Source: Oceanisphaera sp. IT1-181 (GTDB lineage Bacteria > Pseudomonadota > Gammaproteobacteria > Enterobacterales > Aeromonadaceae). From it: a stretch of DNA of 64,000 nt. Below the pieces are notes generated by a model. The model did not search any database and was not told where the DNA came from. It saw only the letters and a program-made list of their open reading frames with translations. Position numbers and translations under genes: made by a program. The stretch lies in assembly GCF_033807535.1 (NCBI RefSeq), contig NZ_CP136856.1:87001-151000 (forward strand), in the 5' to 3' direction. Below are positions 7,208 through 15,544 of this stretch, piece after piece (position 1 is the stretch's first letter; each line of letters starts with the position of its first letter).

Positions 7208-8749
7208 ATGAAAATAATTACGGTTTTTCTGCTATTTTATAGTGCAATCAGCTGGGCACAAGTTGTCGTACCCCCACCCTTTACGACAGAAAATAAACCG
7301 CTATTACCCAGTAGCGACACCGTCTATAAGCGCTTAAAGGAGCTAGATGACGCATCCGTTCAGGCAAAAATGGTCTCGCTTGGCCGCTCGGCAGGCGGCT
7401 TACCCATAGCAGCGCTGTTGTTTTCCAACTCGCCGGCCTTCTTAGCTAAGCCGTTGGCAGAGCCGAATAAAGTCACCGTTATGCTGTTGGGGTCGCAACA
7501 CGGTAATGAACCTGCAGGGGCGGAGGCGCTGCAGCAATTAGCGACGGAGCTTGCGACGGGCCAACATGCGGACTTATTAGCGCGGCTAAATTTAGTGTTG
7601 GTGGTGCTGGCTAATCCCGATGGCCGCGACTTGCGCTCGCGTTACAATGCCAATCAAGATAACACCAATATCGATTATGTGGCCTTGCAGGCGAGCGAAA
7701 CCCAATTGTTGGTGGACGCCTTGCAGCACTTTGATCCCGATGTGGTGTACGACGCTCATGAGTCAGGCATTTGGAAGCGCATCTTAACTAAAGAACAAGG
7801 CTGGATGACGGACGTAGAAGCGCAGTTTGATATGGGCAATAACCCCAATATTGATGCGCGGCTGCGCCACTATACGGAGCAATACTTATTACCTGAGCTA
7901 ATTAAGCGAGTATCAGAGGCCGGCTTGCCTGCCAGTCGTTATCGGGGGGAGATTACGCAGTTGGGCCAAACTGTGGCGCGCGGTGGTTTGGGCATCACTA
8001 ACTTGCGCAACTACGCCGCTCTGCAGGGCCGAGTATCTATCCTGGTGGAAAACCGCTTAGACAATAAAGAAGGCCGCTATGCCACACCGCGCAATATTGG
8101 TGAGCGTATTCGCAAGCAACATTTAAGCATGCTGACCATGCTGCAGCTGGTGGCGGATGAGGCTGAGCCTTTATTGGCGGTCTCGCGGGCGGCCCGCGAG
8201 CAGTGGCACTCTGATGAGAACGGCGAGCAAATATTGGCCATGGGGGTGAGCTTTGGTATTAACCCCGCCCTGCCCGAAGTTGAAATACCATTAGTACGTT
8301 TGGCAGATGGTCATCAAGAGTTGCATCGTTTTGCTAATCACGACGCCATTATCAGCCAATATAAGGTGTCTCTGCCGGCAGCCTACGCCATTACTCGCGA
8401 GCGAGAGCGCATGGCGAGCTGGCTTCGCCTGCATCATATCGACTTTATTACCTTGGCCGCCCCGCGCACCGTACTTGCTGAGCAGTTATTGGTAACCGAC
8501 TTAACCGCGCAGCCTAAATCGCGACCCGGAGTGCGAGAAAAAGTCCAAGCCCAAGTACAGGTTACGCCCGCCCATGTGAGCTTACAGCCAGGCGATTTAT
8601 TAGTGCCCATGACACAGCCGTTAGCGCCCTTGGCGGCCTTAATGTTGGATCTGCGCTCGGCCAATGCCTTATATCAAGAAGCGGCGTGGCCTTGGCTAGT
8701 GCTGGGTGAGTTTCCGGTGTTTCCCGTGCGGGAGCCAGTGGCGCGCTAA
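7208..8749 (+). CDS. M14 family zinc carboxypeptidase, secreted
   Basis: Exported metallopeptidase of the M14 (carboxypeptidase A-like) fold, 513 residues from the ATG at 7208. A GGGGGTG ribosome site precedes this start, and the protein begins with signal peptide MKIITVFLLFYSAISWAQ. A longer open frame starting upstream lacks both. Zinc ligands are visible as the HxxE motif in GSQHGNEPAG (His98, Glu101) and the third ligand in VYDAHESG (His184). NPDGRDLRSRYNANQDN is the typical substrate-binding segment. The C-terminal 200 residues are unassigned. It probably trims peptides in the periplasm. It stands alone with its own terminator. Confidence 0.85.
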   Translation: MKIITVFLLFYSAISWAQVVVPPPFTTENKPLLPSSDTVYKRLKELDDASVQAKMVSLGRSAGGLPIAALLFSNSPAFLAKPLAEPNKVTVMLLGSQHGNEPAGAEALQQLATELATGQHADLLARLNLVLVVLANPDGRDLRSRYNANQDNTNIDYVALQASETQLLVDALQHFDPDVVYDAHESGIWKRILTKEQGWMTDVEAQFDMGNNPNIDARLRHYTEQYLLPELIKRVSEAGLPASRYRGEITQLGQTVARGGLGITNLRNYAALQGRVSILVENRLDNKEGRYATPRNIGERIRKQHLSMLTMLQLVADEAEPLLAVSRAAREQWHSDENGEQILAMGVSFGINPALPEVEIPLVRLADGHQELHRFANHDAIISQYKVSLPAAYAITRERERMASWLRLHHIDFITLAAPRTVLAEQLLVTDLTAQPKSRPGVREKVQAQVQVTPAHVSLQPGDLLVPMTQPLAPLAALMLDLRSANALYQEAAWPWLVLGEFPVFPVREPVAR

Positions 8750-8757
8750 GCTCATAA

Positions 8758-8793
8758 AAAACCGCACCCAGTACATTGACGGGGTGCGGTTTC
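8758..8793 (+). terminator. bidirectional terminator between the M14 and SirB genes
   Basis: Inverted repeat AAACCGCACC/GGTGCGGTTT around an 11-nt loop, flanked by A and T runs. It lies between two convergent genes. Confidence 0.75.
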
Positions 8794-8849
8794 ATGCGTG
8801 ATTATTTTAAGGCTGATTTATAGCGCCAGCCTTATTTTAAATAGTCAGT

Positions 8850-9239
8850 TTAAAGCGCCAGCCAAGACAACGGTGATTTACTGACGGCAGCGCCATAGAT
8901 GTAGGCGAAAATAGCAATTGAGGCCACGGTCGCTACTAAACGTTGATTGCGCGTCTTACCGCGTTTAATGGCAATGGTGCCCACTACGATATACAGCACT
9001 AAGCCAATGACCTTGGCGGTGAGCCAAGGGCTGTTATCAAAGGGGATCTGCTTGGTTAATACCGCCAGCCAAACACCCAATGCCAACAGCAGGGTATCGA
9101 CAATGTGTGGCAGTATTTTTAGCAGCTTGCTCTTGATGCGATCCGGTGAGGGTACCGCTAGCCAAGCGCGAAACATAAAGAGAGTAATACTGATTAACGC
9201 AAACATCATGTGGGCATGTTTAATGGCCATGATAGACAT
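8850..9239 (-). CDS. SirB family inner-membrane protein
   Basis: A 129-residue protein from the ATG at 9239 (MSIMAIKHAHMMFALISITLF), which has a GGAG site at proper spacing. The open frame extends 33 bp upstream without support. It has four predicted transmembrane helices and the SirB pattern: KHAHM at the start, LPHIVDTLLLALG in the middle, and WLTAKVIGLVLYIVVG. Named from the Salmonella invasion regulator locus and the E. coli YchQ relatives, but the biochemical role is not known. Confidence 0.82.
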   Translation of the reverse strand: MSIMAIKHAHMMFALISITLFMFRAWLAVPSPDRIKSKLLKILPHIVDTLLLALGVWLAVLTKQIPFDNSPWLTAKVIGLVLYIVVGTIAIKRGKTRNQRLVATVASIAIFAYIYGAAVSKSPLSWLAL

Positions 9240-9389
9240 AGTAACTCCAAGAAAAACGAACGAGGGCGCCATGATAACAGGAACCGCTTTTGTGATTGTG
9301 TGAAATACTGCTTTGCATCAAGGCAAGGTGCGGGAAAGCGCTTTATGTTAGCGCCCAGCAGCACCCATTTAATCAGGAGTAACAATTAC

Positions 9390-9818
9390 ATGTTCAAAAC
9401 ACTCGTCTATGGCGGCTTGGCTTCTTTACTGGCCGCTCCTGTATTAGCGGCATCGCTGACGGTCTATAAATCGCCCACTTGTGGGTGCTGCGAAGATTGG
9501 ATCAGCCATATGCAAGAGTCAGGCTTTGAGGTGAAGGCTATCGACCGCGATAATATGATGCCGATAAAACAGCGCGCCGGCGTAAAGCCTGAGCTGGCTT
9601 CTTGCCATACGGCTTTGATTGATGGTTATGTGATTGAAGGGCATGTGCCGGCCGCTGACGTACGCCAACTATTAGAGCAAAGGCCGGCGGTGCGCGGGCT
9701 AACCATTCCCGGTATGCCACAAAGTGCGCCCGGTATGGATATTCCAGGCACCCCTTACGAAGTGCTGAGCTTTGATCAAGCCGGCAATACTGAGGTGTTT
9801 AGTCGTTATCCTGGCTAG
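9390..9818 (+). CDS. DUF411 (CopG-like) putative metal-binding protein
   Basis: A 142-residue exported protein. The ATG at 9390 has AGGAGT eight bases upstream and gives a signal peptide MFKTLVYGGLASLLAAPVLAA. The mature part starts LTVYKSPTCGCCEDWISHM, the Cys-x-Cys-Cys site of DUF411. ELASCHTALIDGYVIEGHVPA and IPGMPQSAPGMDIPGTPYEVLSFD follow. Family members occur in copper and other metal handling loci. A 60-codon 5' extension of the frame is spurious because it overlaps the SirB promoter region and has no ribosome site. Its last 20 bp overlap the convergent DUF2500 gene. Confidence 0.88.
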   Translation: MFKTLVYGGLASLLAAPVLAASLTVYKSPTCGCCEDWISHMQESGFEVKAIDRDNMMPIKQRAGVKPELASCHTALIDGYVIEGHVPAADVRQLLEQRPAVRGLTIPGMPQSAPGMDIPGTPYEVLSFDQAGNTEVFSRYPG

Positions 9819-10155
9819 CGCCCTCGGGTTCAAAGGCAATAAAACGGCTGCCTTGAAAGACTAACATGCCGGTTTGGGCGGGTAACAGTTGCTCATAGAG
9901 TGACGGGCTAACCTGAAACTCTTGTTCGCTCGCCCCTTCTAAAGGGCGAAAGGTGACGTAATAATTCACTTTAGGCGCCGGCATCTCGGTTTGCTGCTTG
10001 CGGGTTTGGCCCATAAATTCGCGCGTGTGCTTATCGACCACTAATACCCGTACGCTGTGCTGAGCCTGGGTATTATTAAAGAAATAAACGCTTAGGCGGC
10101 GGCCCAGCACCACGATAGCAATCAGAATGATGAGCCAGAATACAATTTTACCCAT
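9799..10155 (-). CDS. DUF2500 membrane-anchored protein
   Basis: A 118-residue protein with one N-terminal transmembrane segment (GKIVFWLIILIAIVVLG) and a beta-rich soluble domain. The domain includes VLVVDKHTREFMGQTRKQQTEMPAPKVNYYVTF and FQGSRFIAFEPEG. This is the DUF2500 (E. coli YhhM-like) arrangement. Function unknown. It is convergent with the DUF411 gene, overlapping it by 20 bp. Confidence 0.78.
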   Translation of the reverse strand: MGKIVFWLIILIAIVVLGRRLSVYFFNNTQAQHSVRVLVVDKHTREFMGQTRKQQTEMPAPKVNYYVTFRPLEGASEQEFQVSPSLYEQLLPAQTGMLVFQGSRFIAFEPEGASQDND

Positions 10156-10301
10156 TGAGTCCCCCTTCTTGTCGTGTTTTGCTTACAGTGATTTAGTTTT
10201 GCTTAACACTATCGATTTTTTCTTAACATGGTTAGGCTCAGTTTAGGCTTGTACAGTTCGAATTTCAGTTTCAGCACCCGCCCATTCGTTAAAGGTGGCC
10301 C

Positions 10302-12185
10302 TTGAGTTATCTCATGATATACCGCACCGGCGTCGCGCTCGCCTTATTATTGACGGCTCACGTGGGGCTGGCACAGTCTTTACCTGCTGAGCAGTTATCT
10401 ACTGAGCCGTTACCTATTGAGCTGCTACCTATTAAATCATCGCCGAGCCATTTACTCTCGGAGCTAGCAGTCAGCGCCACGCTTAAACGTGCAAGCGTAC
10501 CGGCTTGCCCTAAAGAAAACGCCCGCGAGCTGAGCTTAAGCTTAATCGAGGGCCAAGTGCAGGGCCGTTTGCGCGAATTAAGCCTGGATTTAACTTGCTC
10601 CCACAGTCGACTGAATAATGAAGCTGAGCCTGCCAATAACGATGCTTTATCGCTACTGCTGACGCTACCTGCCATCGATTTTAAAATAGATAACCTGACC
10701 TTACAGCTGGCCGAAGGTCGCGTTAGCGGCCCCGCCGAGCTGCACCATAAACAGCAGCAGCTGAGTGTGATCTGGCAGACTGAGGCCGGTAGCGTCCAGC
10801 TTGATATCAGGCCCGATCGCCAAGGCTGGCGCTGGCAAGGTCAGCTGCCGGGGCACCTACTTACGCCAAATTTGCGCCAACCCGTGCGCCTAAGCGGCGG
10901 CTGGCAGCCTGAGCAACCATTAACGGTTAAGGTAGCGGGCGCCTTGCCCACGCCTTTATCCGGCAATTGGCAGTTAGCGCTGGCGGCGAAACAAGCGGCT
11001 AACGGCTGGCAACTGCAGCCTAGCTCCCAGCTCAGCATACCCCGCTTAACGTGGAAAGAGCTCACCCTTAACCAGATTACTGTGACGCCTCAGGGTGAAT
11101 TGGCGCTCGACAAACCTTGGCAAGCCCGCGTCAATTGGCAGCAAGGCAATTGGAAAAAAGGCCGTTTACCGGCGGCCAGCCTGCAACTCCAAGGCGAAAG
11201 CCTCACAAATCTGCAAGGCAAGGTGCGCGCAGACTTAAGGCCTGATCTGCAATTAACCGGCACTTGGCGTTATGACCATGGCTTGGCGCTCACGGTGCCG
11301 GCGCAAAGCGTGTCGGCGGCCAGTACTTGGGCCTGGCTAAATGATTGGTTGTTACTACCGGTGGGGTTAAGTACCGAAGCGGGGCAGCTGCGGGTGTCAT
11401 TGAGCGCGGCCAATCTCTTAAATACTAAAGTGCCCATCCTAATGACTGCCGATCTTAACCAAGGCCAGCTTAAGTATCGCGACATGCTGGCGGAAGAGCT
11501 GGCGGCTAAGTTTAAGCTCAGCTGGCGTAGCCCGCAGGGCTTGCGAAGCCTTGGGCCGCAAGCGGTATCGGCGGCACGGCTAGATGTGGGCGTGCCTATT
11601 ACTGATATTCACGGTGCGCTGCGCTGGCAAGCAGATGGACTTTGGTTATCAGGGCTCACGGCGCAAGTGCTTGACGGCCATATAGCACTCTCACCGATGG
11701 CGCTTAATGCCAAACCCAGCGGCGAGGCGCACTTTAGTGATATCGCGCTCGCAAAGCTGCTGAGCTATGCCAATGTGGAGGGTCTCACCGGTAGCGGCAG
11801 TCTTAAAGGGCGACTGCCCTTTGTTTATGATCAAGGTTTGAGCGTGAAAAACGGGCGTGCCGAGAGTCAGGATGGCTGGATTTCGTATCAGGCTGGCGAG
11901 CAGCTCGCCGCCACCGGTAAGGCTAATATTTCGCTGGGTTTGACCTTAGGTTTGTTGAGCGACTTACGCTACGATAAGTTGAGTGCCGACATTTCCATGG
12001 CGCGCACCGGTGAAGCTGTGATCAGCAGCCACCTGCAAGGTCGAGCGCCCGTTAAGGGCAAACTGCATCCCGTTAACTTCAATTATCACCATCAAGAAAA
12101 CCTGTTACAGTTGCTAGCCAGTCTGCGTTTTGCTCATGATTTAACAGAGCGACTGCCGGCCAGCCTTCAGGGGGAGAGCGAGTAA
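10302..12185 (+). CDS. ydbH: YdbH family intermembrane phospholipid transport protein
   Basis: AsmA-like bridge protein of the YdbH family, 627 residues from a TTG start. AAAGG lies 6 nt upstream of this TTG; the ATG 12 bp further in is too far from it. The N-terminus MSYLMIYRTGVALALLLTAHVGLAQ is a signal/anchor. The remainder is repetitive beta-strand-rich sequence with a C-terminal YdbH domain (about 390-615). In E. coli, YdbH with lipoprotein YnbE and the chaperone YdbL spans the periplasm and helps move phospholipids to the outer membrane, redundantly with TamB and YhdP. It is shorter than E. coli YdbH (about 880). ynbE begins one base after its stop codon. Confidence 0.85.
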   Translation: MSYLMIYRTGVALALLLTAHVGLAQSLPAEQLSTEPLPIELLPIKSSPSHLLSELAVSATLKRASVPACPKENARELSLSLIEGQVQGRLRELSLDLTCSHSRLNNEAEPANNDALSLLLTLPAIDFKIDNLTLQLAEGRVSGPAELHHKQQQLSVIWQTEAGSVQLDIRPDRQGWRWQGQLPGHLLTPNLRQPVRLSGGWQPEQPLTVKVAGALPTPLSGNWQLALAAKQAANGWQLQPSSQLSIPRLTWKELTLNQITVTPQGELALDKPWQARVNWQQGNWKKGRLPAASLQLQGESLTNLQGKVRADLRPDLQLTGTWRYDHGLALTVPAQSVSAASTWAWLNDWLLLPVGLSTEAGQLRVSLSAANLLNTKVPILMTADLNQGQLKYRDMLAEELAAKFKLSWRSPQGLRSLGPQAVSAARLDVGVPITDIHGALRWQADGLWLSGLTAQVLDGHIALSPMALNAKPSGEAHFSDIALAKLLSYANVEGLTGSGSLKGRLPFVYDQGLSVKNGRAESQDGWISYQAGEQLAATGKANISLGLTLGLLSDLRYDKLSADISMARTGEAVISSHLQGRAPVKGKLHPVNFNYHHQENLLQLLASLRFAHDLTERLPASLQGESE

Positions 12186-12368
12186 ATGAGAAAATATACG
12201 GCCATTGTCGGTCTGTTATTACTGAGCGCTTGTACGCCTCGGGTGGAGATAATGGTGCCAGACAAGCCCATTACCGTGAATTTGAACGTCAAAGTCGACC
12301 ATGAGATCAGAATTCGGGTTGATAGAGAGCTGGAAAAGTTGTTTGAACAAGATAAAGACTTGTTCTAA
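12186..12368 (+). CDS. ynbE: YnbE family outer-membrane lipoprotein
   Basis: A 60-residue lipoprotein: signal MRKYTAIVGLLLLSAC with lipobox Cys16. The YnbE motif follows: PRVEIMVPDKPITVNLNVKVDHEIRIRVDRELEKL. YnbE stacks by beta-strand augmentation onto the C-terminus of YdbH at the outer membrane (known from E. coli). It lies between ydbH and ydbL and is certainly co-transcribed with both. Confidence 0.92.
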   Translation: MRKYTAIVGLLLLSACTPRVEIMVPDKPITVNLNVKVDHEIRIRVDRELEKLFEQDKDLF

Positions 12369-12377
12369 GGAGTGACT

Positions 12378-12692
12378 ATGCGGTGGTTAATCATTATGTT
12401 TGCGGCAGTGTTAAGCGTTTCAGCTTGGGCACTCGACTTACAGCAGGCTAAGCAGCAAGGCTTAGTGGGTGAGCAATTAAATGGCTTAGTAGGCGTGGTG
12501 CGCGGCGGTGGAGAGGTGACGGCGGTGGCTAACGACATTAATCGTAAGCGTTTGTCCAGTTATCAAGATATTGCTCAGCGCACTGGCACCAGTCTCACTG
12601 TGGTGCAAAGCCGTGCCGGCCAATACAACATTGAGCGTACCCAAGCCGGTGATTATATTCAGCTGGCCGACGGTAGCTGGCGTAAGAAGTAG
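12378..12692 (+). CDS. ydbL: YdbL family (DUF1318) periplasmic protein
   Basis: A 104-residue exported protein. The ATG at 12378 has TAAGGAG 5 nt upstream; an alternative GTG at 12372 sits inside that ribosome site. The signal peptide is MRWLIIMFAAVLSVSAWA. The DUF1318 domain shows LDLQQAKQQGLVGEQLNGLVGVV and VANDINRKRLSSYQDIAQRTG. E. coli YdbL modulates the YdbH-YnbE interaction in outer-membrane lipid homeostasis. It is the last gene of the operon, with a terminator at 12777-12807. Confidence 0.9.
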   Translation: MRWLIIMFAAVLSVSAWALDLQQAKQQGLVGEQLNGLVGVVRGGGEVTAVANDINRKRLSSYQDIAQRTGTSLTVVQSRAGQYNIERTQAGDYIQLADGSWRKK

Positions 12693-12776
12693 CTTACTGC
12701 GTTTACGCTTTACGTCGTACGCTACACGCCGTACGTCAATAAACTACATTCTTCGCCTTACGCGATAGGTGCAACA

Positions 12777-12807
12777 TAAAGCGGTCTTTTGTCGGGGCCG
12801 CTTTTTA
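12777..12807 (+). terminator. terminator after the ydbH-ynbE-ydbL operon
   Basis: Stem AAAGCGG/CCGCTTT with a 13-nt loop, then a T-run, about 85 bp past ydbL. Confidence 0.6.
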
Positions 12808-12892
12808 TTACGAATGCTCTGCTCGAGTTTGTCTTTTCCGTATGACGTATCGCGTACAACGTACAGTTTTCTTCTCATAAAAAGGTCTTGAT

Positions 12893-15013
12893 GTGTCTGT
12901 AACGCCGCCCCTTGCTCGAAAAATTCCTTATACCCTGACTCAGCATAACGATACCCGCATTGACCACTACCATTGGCTGCGCGACGACGAGCGTACCAGC
13001 CCAGAAGTCTTGGCCTATCTTGAGCAAGAAAATCACCATACCGAGCAGGTATTAGCACCGCTCGCGGACCTACAAGCCACTCTGTATCAAGAAATGATTG
13101 CCAGATTGCGCCCAGATGATAATTCTGTGCCCTATCTAAAAAATGGCTACTGGTACCAAAGTCGTTATCAAACGGGGTTTGAATATGCGCTGGTTGAACG
13201 TTATGCCGACGGCTACCCTGAGCGAGTAGAGTTGCTGCTCGACGGTAATGAGCGAGCAGAGGGCCAAGCCTATTACGATCAAGGCCAATTAGCGGTGAGC
13301 CCTAATCAGCAAATATTGGCCTTCGCCGAAGATTTTGTGTCGCGCCGCGAATATCAAATTCGCTTTAAATCGCTGAGCAGCGGCCAGCTTTACGACGAAG
13401 TGTTAGAACACACGTCCGGTAACTTGGTGTGGGCGAACGATAGTCTTACCTTATTATATGTGCACCAAGACCCAGAAACCCTGCTGCCTTATCGAGTATA
13501 TCGTCATACCTTGGGCACGCCGCAAGCCCAAGATGTGTTGGTGTATGAAGAGGCGGACGCGAGCTTTTATATCAGCATTTATAAAAGTCGCTCGACAGAT
13601 TATGTGGTGATTGGCGCTTGGAGCACCATTACCAATGAAGTCAGCTTAATCTCCGCCCATGAGCCCACCACCCCGGTCACGCTATTTTTAGCTCGCCAGC
13701 GCGGTCACGAATATGAGGTTGAGCACTATCAAGACCAGTTTTATGTGCGCTCTAATAAAGACGGCGTTAACTTCGGTCTCTATCAAACCGACCAGATAAC
13801 TGGTGACTTAGGCCTGTGGCACACGTTGGTGGCACCACGTACCGAGGTATTGTTAGAAGACTTTACGCTGTTTAAAGATTGGCTGGTGTTAGAAGAACGC
13901 AGTCACGGCTTAACACAACTGCGTCAATTGTATCGCCACCCACTTAACGGCCAGCAAATAAGCGAGCATTCGATTCGTTTTGACGATCCTACCTATGTCA
14001 CTTGGCTGGATGTAAACGCCGAAGCCGACAGCCCTTGGCTGCGTTATGGCTATTCCTCGATGACGCAGCCGGTGACTTTGTATGAGGTCAATATGGATAC
14101 TCAAGAGCGCCGCGAGCTGAAACAAGAGTATGCAGGGGAGCAGTTTGTTAGTGCCGACTATCGCAGTGAGCGCCTTTGGGTGCAGGCGCGCGATGGCGCC
14201 CAAGTGCCGGTGTCTCTGGTGTATCGAGCAGACTTATTTAGTAAACAAGACGCCGCCTTTAGTAAAGGCCAACAAAACCTCGCTAGCGGCAATCCCTTAC
14301 TGATCTACGGCTATGGTGCCTACGGTGCCAGCATGGACTCCGACTTTAGTGCGGCGCGCTTAAGCTTACTGGATCGGGGTTTTGTGTATGCCATTGCGCA
14401 CGTACGTGGCGGTGAAGAACTGGGCCGAGATTGGTATGAACAAGGCCGCTTGCTCAGCAAGCAAAACAGCTTTAATGATTTTATCGATGTAACCCAAGCG
14501 CTGGTGAACCAAGGCTATGGCGATAAAGAACGCGTATACGCAGCGGGCGGCAGTGCCGGTGGTTTATTAGTGGCGGGCGTGATTAATATGGCGCCGCATT
14601 TGTATCATGGGGTAGTGGCAGCGGTGCCCTTCGTGGATGTGGTAACCACTATGTTGGATGAGTCAATTCCGCTCACCACCGGCGAATTTGATGAGTGGGG
14701 TAACCCTGCGGATGCTCAGTTTTATCACTACATTAAATCCTACAGCCCCTACGACCAAGTACAGGTGCAGGCGTACCCGCATCTGCTGGTGACCACAGGC
14801 TTTCACGACTCGCAGGTGCAATATTGGGAGCCCGCCAAGTGGGTAGCCAAACTTCGCGAGTTCAAAACCGACAGCAATTTATTGCTGTTGCATTGCGACA
14901 TGGACACCGGCCACGGCGGTAAGTCTGGGCGCTTTGAGGCCTACCACGAACTGGCCCGCGAATACGCCTTCCTGCTGGAGTTGGCGGAAGAGAAGATGAA
15001 GTGTGAAGGGTAA
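12893..15013 (+). CDS. ptrB: oligopeptidase B (S9A serine peptidase)
   Basis: A 706-residue prolyl-oligopeptidase-family enzyme cleaving short peptides after Arg/Lys in the cytoplasm. The N-terminal beta-propeller (about 65-420) is followed by an alpha/beta hydrolase domain. The nucleophile is in GGSAGG (Ser554) and the catalytic His in GHGGKSGR (His674); the Asp is expected in TTGFHDSQVQYWEP. The segment VPFVDVVTTMLDESIPLTTGEF and the long AYPHLLVTTG run match E. coli PtrB closely. It starts at GTG 12893 with AAAGG upstream; the out-of-frame ATG two bases earlier is not used. No signal peptide. Single-gene unit. Confidence 0.93.
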   Translation: MSVTPPLARKIPYTLTQHNDTRIDHYHWLRDDERTSPEVLAYLEQENHHTEQVLAPLADLQATLYQEMIARLRPDDNSVPYLKNGYWYQSRYQTGFEYALVERYADGYPERVELLLDGNERAEGQAYYDQGQLAVSPNQQILAFAEDFVSRREYQIRFKSLSSGQLYDEVLEHTSGNLVWANDSLTLLYVHQDPETLLPYRVYRHTLGTPQAQDVLVYEEADASFYISIYKSRSTDYVVIGAWSTITNEVSLISAHEPTTPVTLFLARQRGHEYEVEHYQDQFYVRSNKDGVNFGLYQTDQITGDLGLWHTLVAPRTEVLLEDFTLFKDWLVLEERSHGLTQLRQLYRHPLNGQQISEHSIRFDDPTYVTWLDVNAEADSPWLRYGYSSMTQPVTLYEVNMDTQERRELKQEYAGEQFVSADYRSERLWVQARDGAQVPVSLVYRADLFSKQDAAFSKGQQNLASGNPLLIYGYGAYGASMDSDFSAARLSLLDRGFVYAIAHVRGGEELGRDWYEQGRLLSKQNSFNDFIDVTQALVNQGYGDKERVYAAGGSAGGLLVAGVINMAPHLYHGVVAAVPFVDVVTTMLDESIPLTTGEFDEWGNPADAQFYHYIKSYSPYDQVQVQAYPHLLVTTGFHDSQVQYWEPAKWVAKLREFKTDSNLLLLHCDMDTGHGGKSGRFEAYHELAREYAFLLELAEEKMKCEG

Positions 15014-15062
15014 ATGGTGAGGGGATAAAGATAAGCTAACCCCAGAGCTTAAAGACTTTCTC

Positions 15063-15185
15063 GCCACGGAATACACGGAAAAACACGAACGAAGAGCAAG
15101 AACCAAAAGAGAATAAAACATCTGTTTATAAGGACTTACCAATAAATAGATTGCCGTCTCTTAGTTTTTCCGTGTATTCCGTGGC
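15063..15185. repeat. CACGGAA-type inverted-repeat element
   Basis: Bounded by a perfect 21-bp inverted repeat, left arm 15063-15083 and right arm 15165-15185 (GCCACGGAATACACGGAAAAA and its complement), around an 81-bp non-coding core. Related copies lie at 28104-28230, 47868-48042 and 57006-57062, with fragments at 47480-47540, 47636-47685, 49128-49160 and 50736-50785. Confidence 0.8.
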
Positions 15186-15205
15186 AAAAATAGCTCTTCG
15201 CTTTT

Positions 15206-15480
15206 CCTGATTACCCACAAAGCTCAGCCATGTTTCAGTGAACTCAGAACCAATGAATTCAATAGGTTACAGGGAGGTGCCGCCTCTTCGGTAAAGAATA
15301 TGAGGCTCAGTTTGGTATTTTGACCTTGTAGGGGCCAATTTATTCGGCCCGGTTTGGTGTTTTGGTTTAAATCTAAACCTCAGTAACAGCCAGCAGAGCT
15401 GGCCTGCCGAATAAATTGGGCAGCTACAAAGAATAAACCGAAACAGGGTGCATTATGGCTGAGGTTCATACGTAATCAGG
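15206..15480 (+). mobile_element. MITE-like element, copy A (275 bp)
   Basis: A non-coding element with related ends: CCTGATTACCCA...CTCAGCCAT on the left, and the complement-related ATGGCTGAG...CGTAATCAGG on the right. It is flanked by a perfect 8-bp direct repeat TCGCTTTT (15198-15205 and 15481-15488), read as a target-site duplication. An inverted copy of near-identical sequence is at 57080-57354. No transposase is encoded. Confidence 0.85.
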
Positions 15481-15544
15481 TCGCTTTTAGGTTGTTATAT
15501 TTATAGCCGTCACACGGAGCTGACGGCTACACACCTCACATCCG

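Noticed and set aside
15206..15480. A full insertion sequence
   Set aside because: At 275 bp with no open frame the element cannot encode a transposase; it is only MITE-like.
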